A stretch of DNA of 60,000 nt from Adiantum capillus-veneris. Its lineage: Eukaryota; Streptophyta; Polypodiopsida; Polypodiales; Pteridaceae. The notes under the pieces were generated by a model. The model ran no database searches, was not told where the DNA came from, and saw only the letters and a program-made list of their open reading frames with translations. Of this stretch, positions 30,709-41,543 are shown one piece after another. Location: assembly GCA_014529385.2 (NCBI GenBank), contig CM043946.1, positions 21,198,577 through 21,258,576 on the forward strand, written 5' to 3'. The stretch's first letter is position 1, and each line of letters opens with the position of its first letter. The position numbers were made by a program, and so were the translations under genes.

Positions 30709-31131
30709 ATGGCTAGTATGCTAGAATCATCCACTCCTGCCTTGGATGAGAGGTACCCTCGTTACTTTTTACAAGTGTTTCACATGGTCTTTTCGGTGCT
30801 TGCCTGTGAATGGGATTTGGTAGGTACACTAGCATGTGAGAGGAATTTTGAGGAGTTAAAATGGTTGATATGTCTCTTGACCACGACTGATCCATACTTA
30901 GTAGAGAGTGTATCTCCCATTGCACAAGCCTATCCTTTTGACCAAGATGACTATAGGTGTCTAGTGACCTTCTTAGTAAACATTGGTGCCTCTGATGATG
31001 AAGAAGATTTACATGATTATACGGATGGCACATATGGTCTCATGGATGATGACTTTGTTTTTCTCGATGAAGAGAATAGGGGTTTAGCCTTAGGGTTTCC
31101 CCCCAATCTCTACAATATGCTATTCCCTTGA
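30709..31131 (+). CDS. Distal 140-residue ORF of element A, unknown function
   Basis: An intact frame starting at ATG 30709, downstream of the TATA-like site and in the same orientation as gag-pol. The protein is acidic, with a hydrophobic and Cys-containing N-terminal half (FLQVFHMVFSVLACEWDLVG, FEELKWLICLLTT) and an acidic C-terminal half (DDEEDLHDYTDGTYGLMDDD). No signal peptide and no clear membrane segment, so it does not look like an envelope protein. It sits where some plant Ty3 elements carry an additional ORF. Just past its stop lies TTGGGGGAGTGCAAAT, another purine-tract-like site. Confidence 0.5.
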   Translation: MASMLESSTPALDERYPRYFLQVFHMVFSVLACEWDLVGTLACERNFEELKWLICLLTTTDPYLVESVSPIAQAYPFDQDDYRCLVTFLVNIGASDDEEDLHDYTDGTYGLMDDDFVFLDEENRGLALGFPPNLYNMLFP

Positions 31132-32496
31132 CTCTCTTGGGGGAGTGCAAATAATTAGGTTAGGGTTCCTTATGTTTCTTTAATTTTGTTCAATAAGTGT
31201 TGGTACCTTTTTCCACTGATGTGCCTCCTAGAGGTATTCTTTGTGTTTCCTCATGTGTACAGGAACATGTTGCTGTGGTTAGGATTTGGACCTTCATAGA
31301 ATCTTTCTCTCATCCACTTTTCAAATCAAGCACGATCATCAACACAAACAGGTGTTTCTTGTCCATTAGCATTATCCCTTATAGTTTTTGCATCTATGTT
31401 TTTCTGCTTTAACTGTGATTGGTAGCACAATATTCAACGTGTTTGCTTAGTACCAAACATTAAATTCAATGTAAATTTTTGTCATAATCACTTGTCTGGG
31501 TTTAAAAATCAAGCAGTCCAACTAAGCCAGTTTGACCAAGCTAGGTGTTAGAGATCTTCTCTTAATACCATGGGGAATGCCTTCCTAATAATCAATGGTT
31601 ACTTAGGTCCTTAATCCGATTTAGGCAGCATTGTGTGAAATGTACTAGGGATTTCTAGCGATCTTGACCCTATTGACCTTTAGCTTAAGTATTATAAAGA
31701 GAGTTGACTAGTGTGATGAGCCTGGGGAGGTGTAACAGTGTTATATGACCCCCCAAAGTTACAAAATTAGAACGCTGAAAATGAACAAAAAAAAAATTCA
31801 AAGTGCCACAATGTAAAATCTTAAGCTGGAAGAGAAATCTCAGCTTGATTTGGTACTTCACTCACATGTATCGCCTATGGTACTAGAGCCCTAGAGGTTC
31901 CCAGTGTGGGGGCTTTTCCTTGGAAAGCAAAAAATCCAAGGCATACAAAATAAGCACACACATCAAAATTAAATCACTGTGAAAATATTTTGGGGGGGTC
32001 AAAGAAAAAGTAATCAATCAGGCGATGATCTCATGAGAAATTCCTTTTATCGTAGCTTAACTACAAAGTCTTCTAGGTATAGCCTCTACTCAGCCCTAGG
32101 ACACGAAATACTTGGCTCTCGCGATTAAACAACTTAATTGACCAGAGAAAATTGAGAAGCTTGCCCATGGTATTAATAGTCAATCTTTAGTGCCTTTTGA
32201 CTGTTATATTAGCGACCCCATACATGTTTAATTTTTTACCTTTACAACTGTTTATGTGTTTGATTATATTGCAATTTAATGTTTATTGCTGACAAATGGT
32301 TTAAAATTCTTTTACCAATCAAATTGTCTGCCTACAACTACATATGCTTTTTAATTGTATATGAGAATGCAATTACTCTGCCAATATTGTTTCATTGTGC
32401 AGTGTGATTGAAGAAGGCTAAGGACATTCATCTCAAATGCTCCTCCACCTCGACGAACAAGCTTCAACTTAATAGCTTTCGAGGACTGAATCTACA
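31132..32496 (+). other. Non-coding 3' region of element A
   Basis: No coding frame can be supported. AT-rich stretches dominate at 32210-32400. The only notable points are the purine tract near 31137 and another short G run at 31991-31997. It lies between the distal ORF and the 3' LTR and is best read as the element's 3' untranslated region. Confidence 0.55.
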
Positions 32497-32511
32497 TCAG
32501 GAAGGGGGGCA
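32497..32511 (+). other. Polypurine tract of element A
   Basis: The run CAGGAAGGGGGGCA directly precedes TGTTCACCC, the LTR start confirmed by comparison with 42460. It marks the LTR at 32512 as a 3' LTR. Confidence 0.8.
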
Positions 32512-33083
32512 TGTTCACCCTCACGCACATTCCTATCACCTACAACGGATGATGTATTATTTATTTGGTAGAGTCAGGTACTGGGCTTGTCGGTCCAATA
32601 GAAAAAGGGTAAGAGTGATCGTTGATGAGAGGTGTGGTCTAATTGGAACATTCAAGGGATTGGTTGGCTAAGCATGGGTGCCCAAGTGTGAACGAGGCAA
32701 GCTCATATAAAAGTCAACTAAACCTAAAAGTCACTTATTCTCTCATTTGTACAATTACAAAGTGCTCTTGCTCCATCTCCATCTTCTTCTTCTTCTTCTC
32801 CTTATGTGTGTGTGTGTGTATGAGTGAGAGAGAGAGAGAGAGTGTGCGATCGAGAATTGTGGCCGCACGACGGCGGTGAGGCGGTTGAGTGCGGCATAGT
32901 GGCATCTCCCTCTTCTTCGTGGTGAGGAATCCTCCACAACAGCAAGCGTAGGGTGGTGGGTGACACACCATCGCCATCTTTGAGCTTACTAGTTTAGGCT
33001 TGTTATGTGCTTGGAGCCATTTGTGGCTCGCACACAGCGTATCGGCAAGTTCCTTGCATTGACACGTGCGACAGATGCACACA
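32512..33083 (+). repeat. 3' LTR of element A
   Basis: Starts TGTTCACCCTCACGCACATTC and ends about ...GATGCACACA. It matches 42460-43027 over its full length (about 570 bp), including GTAGAGTCAGGTAC, a CATATAAAAGTCAACT TATA box (about 32705), CATCTCCATCTTCTTCTTC and GCTTGGAGCCATTTGTGG. A polypurine tract precedes it and no primer-binding site follows, so it is the right end of element A. It contains a short TG/AG microsatellite (32802-32842). Confidence 0.88.
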
Positions 33084-33091
33084 ACAGTGTG

Positions 33092-33196
<105 letters not shown>

Positions 33197-33289
33197 AAGA
33201 CGGAGGATGCCAATAGAAGATTAAATTATGTCGAGGTTATAAGATTTTTACCTTCATTATGAGTAGTGATGAGGATGTGGGGACATCCA

Positions 33290-34155
33290 ACCAAAACACC
33301 TATCTCTCAACAAGGATCTATGTCCTTGTAATCAATGCAAGAATACTGTGCGATGGATAAGATGTGTTTCTTTGCAGCACGTTCATGAATTTGGCGAGTT
33401 TGATCCATCTATTATAGATTGAGTTGTTTCCAATTATAACTCGTCGGACTTTGATGTTGGCCAACAGGCAGCAACCTTGTAACCCCATAGACGAGTTCGC
33501 AGGCGCTTTGGTCAAGCAGCATATGTGAGGCCACAAGATGTAGCCTTTAACAGCTCGGAGGATGATCATGCAAACCACATTCCCAACGAGGCAATGTTTG
33601 AGCCCGAGATCAATGAAATGATTGAGACAATCATGGATTTAGAAAGTCTTATCGATGATGATATGAAAAGTGAAGCCGATACACCATTGTATGATGGAGC
33701 ACGTGTGTCTAGATTGAAAGCGCTCCTGGTTCTTCTTAACATGTAGGCAAAGTTTGGATGGAGTGACACAAGCATCAGAGCGCTTTTCACGTGATCTATT
33801 ACAATGTGTGTACTTTAATAAAAACCTCTAGATGCATAATGATCTGATAGATTACTTACACAAGTGTATCGCATTTTTTTGCTGTGTAGATTGCTCAAAG
33901 AGCATATACTGCCAGCTGATAATGTGATGCTAGATTACAGAGAGGAAGCAAGAAAGATCTTGCGATACTTGGGGATGGATTACAATTTGATTTACGCTTG
34001 TCCTAATGACTGCATCCTTTTCAGAGGGGAATACATAGACATTTTCCTCGGCTCCAGGTATATTCTCACAAGCAGGGACAACGAGCACTACGCTCCGAGT
34101 GCAATGGAGACTGAGGCTGCAATCACAAAGGAGGTGATATGTCTCTGCTCATAGA
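33290..34155 (+). pseudogene. CACTA transposase TNPD, N-terminal part
   Basis: TNPD-type transposases cut CACTA elements at their ends. The start has a CPCNQCKNTVRW zinc-finger-like block (33321), the usual N-terminal CPCxxC motif of TNPD. The frame at 33525-33746 (an Asp/Glu-rich part, then LYDGARVSRLKALLVLLN) corresponds to the linker and the ALxxLLxLK block. After an intron-like interruption, 33864-34154 has LLKEHILPADNVMLDYREEARKILRYLG and ACPNDCILFRGEY, matching the conserved core start (LPxSxYEAKKxLxxLGLxYxxIxACPNDCxLY). Stops and missing exons follow; the catalytic DDE part is absent. Its last 70 bases form the left arm of a large hairpin. Confidence 0.85.
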
Positions 34156-34348
34156 TGCTGGTTGTCCCTCCACTAGATCTAGTTGATCGGATGAAAGAGA
34201 TGCTAAGAAGCACTACTACTGCTTCTTAGCGTCTCTTTCACCCAATCAACTAGATCTAGTGGAGGGGCAAGTAGCATCTATGAGCATAGATAGATCACCT
34301 CCTTTGTGAGTGTAGCTTCAGTCTCCATCGCACTCGGAGCGTAGTGCT
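34084..34348. repeat. Perfectly spaced 128-bp inverted repeat (hairpin) of TNPD sequence
   Basis: The left arm 34084-34211 and right arm 34221-34348 are reverse complements with 13 mismatches and no gap, around a nine-base loop ACTACTACT (34212-34220). The arms begin AGCACTACGCTCCGAGTG and end GCTAAGAAGC. The left arm includes the last codons of the TNPD fragment. Confidence 0.97.
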
Positions 34349-34409
34349 TTTACAAATTCACAATAACTTCAATGGAATATCTCTACATAGGAATCCCTCC
34401 CCCTTCATG

Positions 34410-34412
<3 letters not shown>

Positions 34413-34442
<30 letters not shown>
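34413..34442. repeat. (CT)15 microsatellite
   Basis: Thirty bases of CT downstream of the hairpin. Confidence 0.95.
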
Positions 34443-34447
<5 letters not shown>

Positions 34448-34504
34448 GTCCATATTTTCTTCTCAATACATTCAATATTAAGATAAAATGTTCGTGTGTT
34501 TAAT

Positions 34505-35261
34505 GCAGGTATGGATGATGATGAGTTTCTTTTCTTCTTTGTCACCCCAACAACGGAGGTGGTACGAGGAGCATCATCGCTCTAGATCACCATCACGTCG
34601 TTCTACTCCTTCAACGTCTCCCTCTGTTTTGGAGCATTCCAACATGCTCCAAAGCTTCGGTATCGACGAGATGATCTTGACACTTGTTTAGGCACCGAAG
34701 TTCTAGTGGTGGAGGCGGCGATTGTTGTGGGGATGCCGTTGCTGATGCCTCAACACTGCCTCGTGTTCAACGAGGCTCTTTATCTTCCCCTTCTTTGCCC
34801 TCCCCCACACCAGCCACAACATCGCCATCTATGCCAGGTTTTGCATGGCTATCGGCCGTTCCTAGCTACATACCACTACCTACTCCTCCGGGAGTGACCC
34901 TAGTCAACACTCCTCGCTTCGAGGCCCAACTCCAAACAACACACCTGACGTCCATACCCCCATTGACATGTTGCTAGAGATCCTTATCGGGACACCCAAA
35001 TTCACGCATCACAAGTGAGAGGGCTTGCCGTACTTCATGGACTTCTGTGGCGGCATCATCTTGGATGATGATGGCAAGAAGGTGATCTTGTGCATGCGCG
35101 ATCTTTTCTCTCAGGTGTTTAGATACTACATACTAAACACCTGGAGTGAAGTACCAAGTGAATTAAACGACAGAGTCATCAGCATGATGCATGATGAGTT
35201 TCCCGTGTCAACACGGGATTAACGCTTCAATGAAGACAGGATGAAGGTTTGCATGCGTTGA
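34505..35261 (+). pseudogene. CACTA TNPA-like transposase (Ptta/En/Spm type), proximal part
   Basis: A Ser/Pro-rich N-terminal region (34510-34980: FRHRSSSGGGGD, SLPSPTPATTSPS) is followed, from about 35025, by EGLPYFMDFCGGIILDDDGKK, then ILNTWSEVPSELNDRVISMMHDEFPVS. This fits the plant Ptta/En/Spm transposase pattern, where W-x-x-V-P-x-x-x-K/N and a following aromatic-rich helix are conserved. Several frame changes are needed in the N-terminal part and a TAA ends the block at 35220. TNPA-type proteins bind subterminal repeats of CACTA ends. The gene continues at 37946 after inserted DNA. Confidence 0.6.
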
Positions 35262-35289
35262 GGCGGTCCGGGGCGGGCAACAAGAGAGG

Positions 35290-36284
35290 CGACCTCTAAA
35301 CACCCCTCAAGGCTCCCGTGCTGCTCAATTGGGGCTGGGGCAACCACAAGCACAACACAACAACAAACCCACAGCCAAACCCAAACAAGATAGGGGCACC
35401 ACCTAGTTATGGTATGCGAACTAGGACGCAAGAGAGATTTTGGCACAACCAAGAAGATGCACCACACAACACACACAAACAACCTCACACCAAGACACAC
35501 ACAAACTGGACCAGAGAGAGCTAGAGCAAAGGGAAGAGAGAGAGAAAAGGATCTTGCGTAATACCTTATTTGTGACTTGCAAATGGAGATGGTTCGTTAT
35601 GATGCTATCGTAGAACTTGTATAAAACTCACTCAATGCTTAGTGATTGCTAAACATTGCCAAAACACACACACACTGTCTTAGGGTGTGGGAGACCTCTC
35701 ACCACAGTACCCTCTTTCAATGGACACAAAACTGGCAATGAAAAACACACTAAAACACTTTCTAAAATCAAGATCAACTGATAAAAACTCAAAATACACA
35801 AGTCACCTTGAATTCACCAAACCGTATTGCACAAATGGAAGGAGGAAGATTTGAACGTCGAATCACGTCTTTGATGCACCAAACCTCAATTTATTGATGA
35901 TAAAGGAGCATATACAATAGTGGTTTTGAGATTTGTGAAACTCACGCTCTCTCACTTGCAATGTGTAGCTTGAAAGCTTCTCTCACACCAAGAGTGAAGC
36001 TCACAAGTGGTTGCTACACCTAAGTCTCTCCTCATGCATAGAGTGTTGGGGTGCTATGTGAGATGTTGGAGGTTGTTTTACAAGAAGGAGAGGGGCCTAT
36101 TTATAGGTTGGAGACCCCTCATTAAGATTATTGGAAATCCTAATTTACAAGCTAACAAATCAGGATTATGATTTTTTTGAATATCAAAACATTGCGGGCC
36201 TTCTTTGTCTGCTTGAGTCATGGGTGTGGGCTCAAAAGAGAGCATTATTGATGGTAGATAAGGTGAAAGTAAGTTTTAAGGAAG

Positions 36285-36325
<41 letters not shown>

Positions 36326-36553
36326 ACTATACATGTCTTGAGGTGAGGTGTCTTTTATGGTTAGGTCAATGCTATTTTGTGTTAGTATGTTAGTCGTTAG
36401 TAATCACTACAAAGTTAATGTTACATTTACAATGGGTAGAGTGAGTTGATTTGATGAAGGAAGAGGGGTGAATTAAAAGAGAATCATTGAGATGGTGAAG
36501 CTTTGAAGAAGCTTGAACTCACCCTTGTGTAGATTGTGGAAAAAATGACCGCT
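35290..36553 (-). repeat. LTR-like insertion between a split repeat
   Basis: The 27-base phrase at 35262-35289 and the repeat restarting at 36554 are contiguous in the inverted copy near 57402, so about 1264 bases were inserted here (or lost there). On the minus strand the stretch has CCTATAAATAGGCCCC (about 36108-36093), a polyadenylation-type CAATAAATTGAGG (about 35900) and TGGTGCCCC (about 35402-35394), a possible primer-binding site also seen at 16195. An AG run lies at 36286-36323. I read it as a damaged minus-strand LTR with part of its leader. No ORF is supported. Confidence 0.4.
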
Positions 36554-37946
36554 GGTCTTCTTCTTCTTCTTCGCTTCTTTACGCCGCCGCCACGGTTGAC
36601 CACCACGATGAAAAGAGGATTTGTTGATGAAAAATCCTCAATTTGCAGAAGTTATCATGGTTAAGATGCTGAGTTTTAGATATTTTAGGAGAGGTAAATG
36701 AAATTGTAACATAGAAGCAATAGAGAGAGACATGGAGAGGGTGTATGTATGTAGAGGTTCATAAAAGAACTATAGGGATGAGAGAGAAGGGTAATGGTGA
36801 AGAGGGTGGGAGAAGCCATGGAAATTGCAGGTTTGAGTGAGGGAAGGAGAGGGAGGGATGTGTAAGAGTGAGTAGGTGTGTGGAAGGGTGAGAGAAGACT
36901 AAGGGCTACTTGTGAGAAAAGTGGACAGACTGGGGTCCACTCAAAAAATCATAGCTCACCGCTGGTAGCTCCAAAAATCATGAAAACATTTAAGGTGATT
37001 ATTCAGAGCGTGGGCTACATTTTCTCTTTTGACCACCGCTCCAAATTTGGAGCGGAGATAGGTGCCAAAATTCTCACCAAAAAGCCTGTTTTTAATGCCT
37101 GCAAAAGTCTTTTAGTGGCCCCCTCCTTTGTTGAATTTGTACAATGCATCCAAGAGTGAGCCCCTCCTTTGTCATATTATAATACAAAGCATTCAAGTTG
37201 CCCTTGACCCATGCATGGAGGAGGATTATTGGTGAAATAAGAAATATATACATGGTGGGACTAGTGTATGGACTATTCATGGACTTTAGCTCAATGAGCA
37301 CATGGTGTTAGAATAATGAGTAAAAATAATAATAAAAATATGGAGGAGTTATGGATATGGAAAGATATTGGAATCATATGATACGGTCCCTCCTTGAATT
37401 ATTTTGGGTGAAAGAGGAAAAGGTATGCAAGTAAATAATATAATAAAAGTAACCAATGAGTAGAAATCAATTTTTTGTTTTCACGAGGGTGAGGGTGAAA
37501 ATGTGGGAGTGATTTGTATAAAGGAAAAATATGAGGTTAGAGTATGTACATATTGGCAAAAAATATAATTATGGTGTAAGAGGATGAAAGAAGGTGTACA
37601 TCGGTTTAATAAAACACACACCTAAGTAGAAATATTTAAATAAAATACCAAAATAATTATAAAAAATCCCTATATTTAGGCCATATATACAATGAAATAT
37701 TTACACACAAAGAGGCCATAATATACTTTTATTTTTTTATTTTTTTTATTTTTTTTTGGCTCACCTAGCCCAGTGACTAGCTAGCTGAGGGTTTTTAAGA
37801 AGATATGGGAAAAGCCCCCTAACTCACACACGCCTATGTACAGTGAAATGGTAGGGATAGCCATAGCGTTTGGGTGAATTTGGTAGGGTGGAGTAATCTA
37901 GTATGGCAATTATGGAGAGCCGAAAAACGGCTATCAGCGTGAATAC
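36554..37946 (+). repeat. 1.4-kb dispersed repeat, copy 1
   Basis: Matches 57402-56004 in inverted orientation along nearly the whole length. Shared phrases include GATAGGTGCCAAAATTCTCACC, a CTATATTTAGG-type stretch, ACTAGCTAGCTGAGGG, CCCCTAACTCACACACGCCTAT and AACGGCTATCA. It is non-coding, starts in a TTC-rich run and ends in a small hairpin AGCCG...CGGCT at about 37918. It lies inside the TNPA-like gene, perhaps as part of its intron. Confidence 0.8.
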
Positions 37947-38496
37947 TGCAAGCACAAGCGTTCTGAAGTGCAAAAAGCAATAAAGCATGGGGGAGAATAG
38001 ACCAGATTGACTGGCCAAAGAAGATTGGAAGAATGCGAAGCGAGCAGCACGCGAGAATCTTAACAAGTGGAAGCAATAAAAGGAGGCAGCCAAAGCGCGA
38101 GTAGAGGCAGGGAGCTCGCACCACTTGGGGAGCGGAGGGGGGTATCATTTTAGGCTGATTTTGTAAGTGTTTATAAATTGCTCTTTAGGTTTGGTAGTTA
38201 TGTCAATTTGTACTTTTAAATTCTAACATAATGGATTCTTTGTATGTTTTGAACAGTGGTCATGACACGACGTGACCCCACACCGTACAAGCGTGAGTAC
38301 GCAGGCAGAAAGGACTTAAACGCCTTGATGGACATTCTGAGTTCTCGCGGTGGCATGGTTAGTATTAAGGTTTACTCTTTTCTATTTGTTGTAATGTTTT
38401 GCAAATTATATGTTTATACTTACAAAAGTTGTCTTAATGTTTTTTTTTGTAGAATCCGACAGATACGCCACTTAGACGCGAATGGGACGTCTGATT
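37947..38496 (+). pseudogene. CACTA TNPA-like transposase, distal exons
   Basis: From about 37947 the frame reads CKHKRSEVQKAIKHGG, then after a slip NRPDWLAKEDWKNAKRAARENLNKWK, KARVEAGSSHHLGSGGYHF. This matches the Ptta/En/Spm block in which W-x-x-L/F-x-x-x-W is followed by a Lys/Asn-rich helix and H-x-x-GS. A plausible intron (GTAAGTG at 38165, acceptor AACAG at 38256) leads to MTRRDPTPYKREYAGRKDL, a second intron (GTTAGT at 38358, TTTGTAG at 38451) and a short last exon ending NPTDTPLRREWDV with a stop at about 38495. Splice sites are read by eye. It is downstream of TNPD, as in other CACTA elements. Confidence 0.55.
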
Positions 38497-38930
38497 AGAC
38501 GACGTCAGTCTAGCCATAGCTAGATAGCATTAGTTTCCTTTTGTCATAGCATGTATAATGAGATGACGTGTATACATCCTTTTGTAACTATTGAAAAACC
38601 ATGTATATTTTCTCAATAATGACAATGGTGTTGTAACTATTACATTTGCAAAGCTTAACAATCAAGTGATTTTCCTATGATGTGTGCAATTGTCATTGAT
38701 TTACTTTCATCAATTTACTTTTGTCAATTTTGCATCTTTATTCTACAAACAATACTATGGATGATGGAGTTAATGGTTATATTGTCTTGTGCATGACTAC
38801 TTTGGGTCTATACCTTGCACTTTCTTTCAAAGGTGAATCTGGGCTTCTCTTGGATTCATTTAGGTTTACCCTATTATTTAAACATTCAATATGGTTGATG
38901 GAATGCCCTGCCACCCAAAAAATTTTACTC
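38497..38930. other. AT-rich DNA, no gene seen
   Basis: No supported coding frame. It lies between the TNPA-like stop and the subterminal repeat cluster and is best seen as 3' untranslated DNA of the CACTA element. Confidence 0.55.
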
Positions 38931-38936
38931 TCGGGG

Positions 38937-39056
38937 GTCGCTATATAAGGCTCTGCAACGTCGCTTTGAGTGTCTCTATAGGTAGCCTGTAGCGATCGCT
39001 ATAGGGTCACTATATGCGTCGCTATATAGCGACGAATATAGCGGTGCATACAGAGA
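38937..39056 (+). mobile_element. CACTA-type subterminal repeat cluster
   Basis: The core GTCGC or GCGAC next to TATA recurs in both directions (GGTCGCTATATAAGG, CGTCGCTTTGAG, TAGCGATCGCTATAGGG, CGTCGCTATATAGCGACG). This resembles the cluster at 20810-20935. A terminal TTGTAGTG, which would close a CACTA element, is not found: the cluster stops at 39056 where the PPR-containing segment starts. The end is therefore missing or degenerate. Confidence 0.55.
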
Positions 39057-39058
39057 TG

Positions 39059-39870
39059 GTGTCATGCAGCTCCGCTTCCATGACAAGAAAATGAGCAAAT
39101 GGATGCCAATCAGGTTTATTTAAATCCTACTGATTATTCAACAGTAATAAGGGCTTGCTAACAAGCCAATTTTCAGTTAAAAGTGTGCTAGATGCGGCTC
39201 TAAGGGCCAAAACATGTCTTGGTAATGCTAAAAAGTGAGTATTCTTGAAGTGATCATAGCAGGGATTTTATTGATCAAAGTTGAAGCACTCGAAGTTCTC
39301 TACAGGCGTGTCTTTATGGCTCGTCAATCGGAGCTACAGATAAGAAGTTATGGAAGCTTGAAGTTTGAATTGATTGCAGATCCGTACCGGATTGGGAAAA
39401 TGCAGTTGAGGGGACAAAAATGAAATGAATGCACGGACCTGAAGTGCTCACTTGATCGGAGTGTCATCTCAAAGTTTTTCTCTCTTGACCAGATCTTGGA
39501 ATGCAATGATCGCAGGATATACCCAGCAAGGCAGGACCAGGAAGCTGGCTATTTCGAGTAGATACAAAGAGAGAAAAACTCTCCGAATGCAGTCACTTAT
39601 ACTTGCATATTGAAGACATATGGCACTGTCAAAAAAGTAATGCGGGGCATCGAACTTCATGAAGATATTGTTAGATAAGGACTCATGGTGAAATATGTTT
39701 TGCTTGGTGATGCTACACCCGATATGTACGCCAAAAGTGGTGCCCAACTTAAGCATTGTATGACCGGCAATATATGCCCAATTTGTGAATCCATTAAAAG
39801 GCCGCCCAAAACTCACTCTAAGGATGGTCGTCCATTCAATAAAAATAAATCCTTTTGTGTGTGAAAAAAA
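39059..39870 (+). pseudogene. PPR-containing segment, copy 1
   Basis: PPR proteins are organelle RNA-binding proteins made of 35-residue helical repeats. The evidence here is SWNAMIAGYTQQGR at about 39494-39535 (one frame), YTCILKTYGTVKKVMRGIELHEDIV at about 39598-39670 (next frame), and YAKSGAQLKHC, each a step of the PPR pattern (WNAMIAGYAQ; VTYTCILKACG; MYAKCG). Frame shifts and stops make it a fragment of perhaps two repeats. After it, both copies keep a frame with CPICESIKRPPKTHSKDG that I cannot place. It is copied at 41544-42445; this copy lacks 107 bases present there. Confidence 0.78.
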
Positions 39871-40258
39871 GGGAAGAATAGCATACGCATGACGGGCAGA
39901 AGCTGCGCAGGGAAAGGAGGACACGCCGGCCTGTACGAGCAGTGGTTGATGGCGCCATAGAGACGGAAAATCCTCAGCTTGCCTAGGTGCTCAATTTTGG
40001 CCCTGCTCCCGTGAGATTTGGAGGAGGTTGAATTTCGGGTGTCACGTCATAGGGTGGCTACCCATTAGCGACATGGCTAATGGGTTGGCCAATTTTAGTA
40101 AGCAAAGGCATGCAACATATAAATAAGGGAGACGGCTCTCTTTTGGGCTCTCCTCTTCTTTTCATTCATCTTTTTCTCCGGAAAAGAAAGCTCTAAGCCA
40201 AAGCCTCTCTAATCTCCTTAGCCATCATTAGCCACGAGAATCTAAAGCTTATATATAA
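39871..40258 (+). promoter_or_regulatory. Promoter-like region upstream of an acidic ORF
   Basis: CATATAAATAAGGG at about 40112 is a good TATA box, followed by a pyrimidine-rich leader (CTCTCCTCTTCTTTTC) about 40 bases downstream, as at plant transcription starts. A second TATATATAAATA is at about 40250. GTTAGCCATTAGC-type phrases occur nearby. The downstream frame begins at 40259. Confidence 0.4.
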
Positions 40259-40855
40259 ATAGCTGATGAAGAGGCAGAGATTGTGGACCAAACACAGGAT
40301 GAACCTGATAATGCCAATGAACCTATGATTGCTCCTAGCAATATGCTTGTTGATTCTATTATCACAGAAGCAGATTCCATAATTGATGGTCTTTTGGCCC
40401 AATCTGAAGAAGAAGGTTATAGAAGTATAGAAGAGCTTTGTGATGCATGTACCCCTTCAGAGGGGGTGCCTAATGAACCTTTTCAAAGTTATAATGACTT
40501 GCTAAGTAGCATGGATGCAGATGAGTAAGTAGAAGACAATATTTTTGAGTTTGAAGATTGCCTATATCATGCTGATTGGGAACAGGATATTGACCTGGAT
40601 TTTACATCTACGCTTATATACGGGCTGCAAGAGGAGCCAACTCCTATAGCTTTGATGAATGTTGATACTTCCAATGGTGATTTTTCCAAGGATGCTATGG
40701 ATGAAGATCTTCAAAATAAAGCTATTCTACATTATCAAACTCAAAAACCAGGTGATTCGACAGATCTTCAAAAGCAGGTTCACTATGGATGGGTATTTTT
40801 GGGTATATATTGTGGTTTCTTTTTGCTAGATCCCGGAATAGCATATTTGGAGTAG
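40259..40855 (+). pseudogene. Acidic protein remnant, one in-frame stop, unknown
   Basis: A single frame from 40259 to 40855 with one TAA at 40526. It encodes an acidic protein: TQDEPDNANEPMIAPSN, SIITEADSIIDGLLAQSEEE, FEFEDCLYHADWEQDIDLDF, then LQKQVHYGWVFLGIYCGFFLLDPGI with a hydrophobic end. There is no clear ATG at its start, so an upstream exon or a start beyond the TATA site is likely. I do not recognise a family. It lies between the two PPR segments and may be part of the same duplicated or captured host DNA. From 40856 to 41543 the sequence is broken. Confidence 0.4.
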
Positions 40856-41543
40856 AAATGATTGAAGTTAATTGATACAGGATATGTATGCTCATGTGGA
40901 TATTATGTTGCTCCACTATTCGGGTAATTTCTTGTTATCCCATTTGATCCTGGGGCTATTGAAGAGCAAATTGCAGATTTAAGGATATCATTTCTTTTCC
41001 TGTAGCAGGTTACTTTGGCAGTATATTTGTTTTGGATGTATGCTAAGACAAAAGTGTTTTTGGTTATATGATCAATAAGCTTACATGGCTAGCTTCCAGT
41101 TGAGATCTTGGACAATTGTTATAGTATCTTCACATCTTTTGAGATGGTTCTACTACCAGAACTTGAAGTAAGGGACTTGACGACCATTCCGTGTGCAGAC
41201 AAAGTAAGTCATACTTGAGCTTGACAGGGTTCCCTTAAGCGATCTGATGGTCAATCCGTGTGCATAAGTAACTGGAGCACTTGAGTTTGGCAGGGTTCAC
41301 TAAACAGATTTTCATAATTGAATGCTTTGGAGATACGACCACTACAGTACAAAGATTTGAGATGGGGAAGCTACCAGATAATTGAGCTAGACTATTGAGT
41401 CTATGATTTAAACCTTCTTTTGTTTTCCATGTCTTTATCAACTATGTGAGCTTAATGACAAGTAACTTAAGGTGTTTATAGCAGATGCAACTTGAAGATC
41501 GGCTGGCATAGACCGGAGACTGTGCAGATTCAGAGGTGGTGGA

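Noticed and set aside
30709-31131. Distal ORF of element A as a retroviral-type envelope gene
   Set aside because: No signal peptide, no clear transmembrane segment and no glycosylation-rich ectodomain; only position would suggest it.
36405-36415. CACTACAAAG considered as a CACTA terminus
   Set aside because: No GTCGC-type subterminal repeats nearby and the match is short.
37918-37946. Small hairpin AGCCG...CGGCT at the end of the dispersed repeat, considered as a Helitron 3' end
   Set aside because: No CTRR follows at the right distance and no TC start is seen at the other end.
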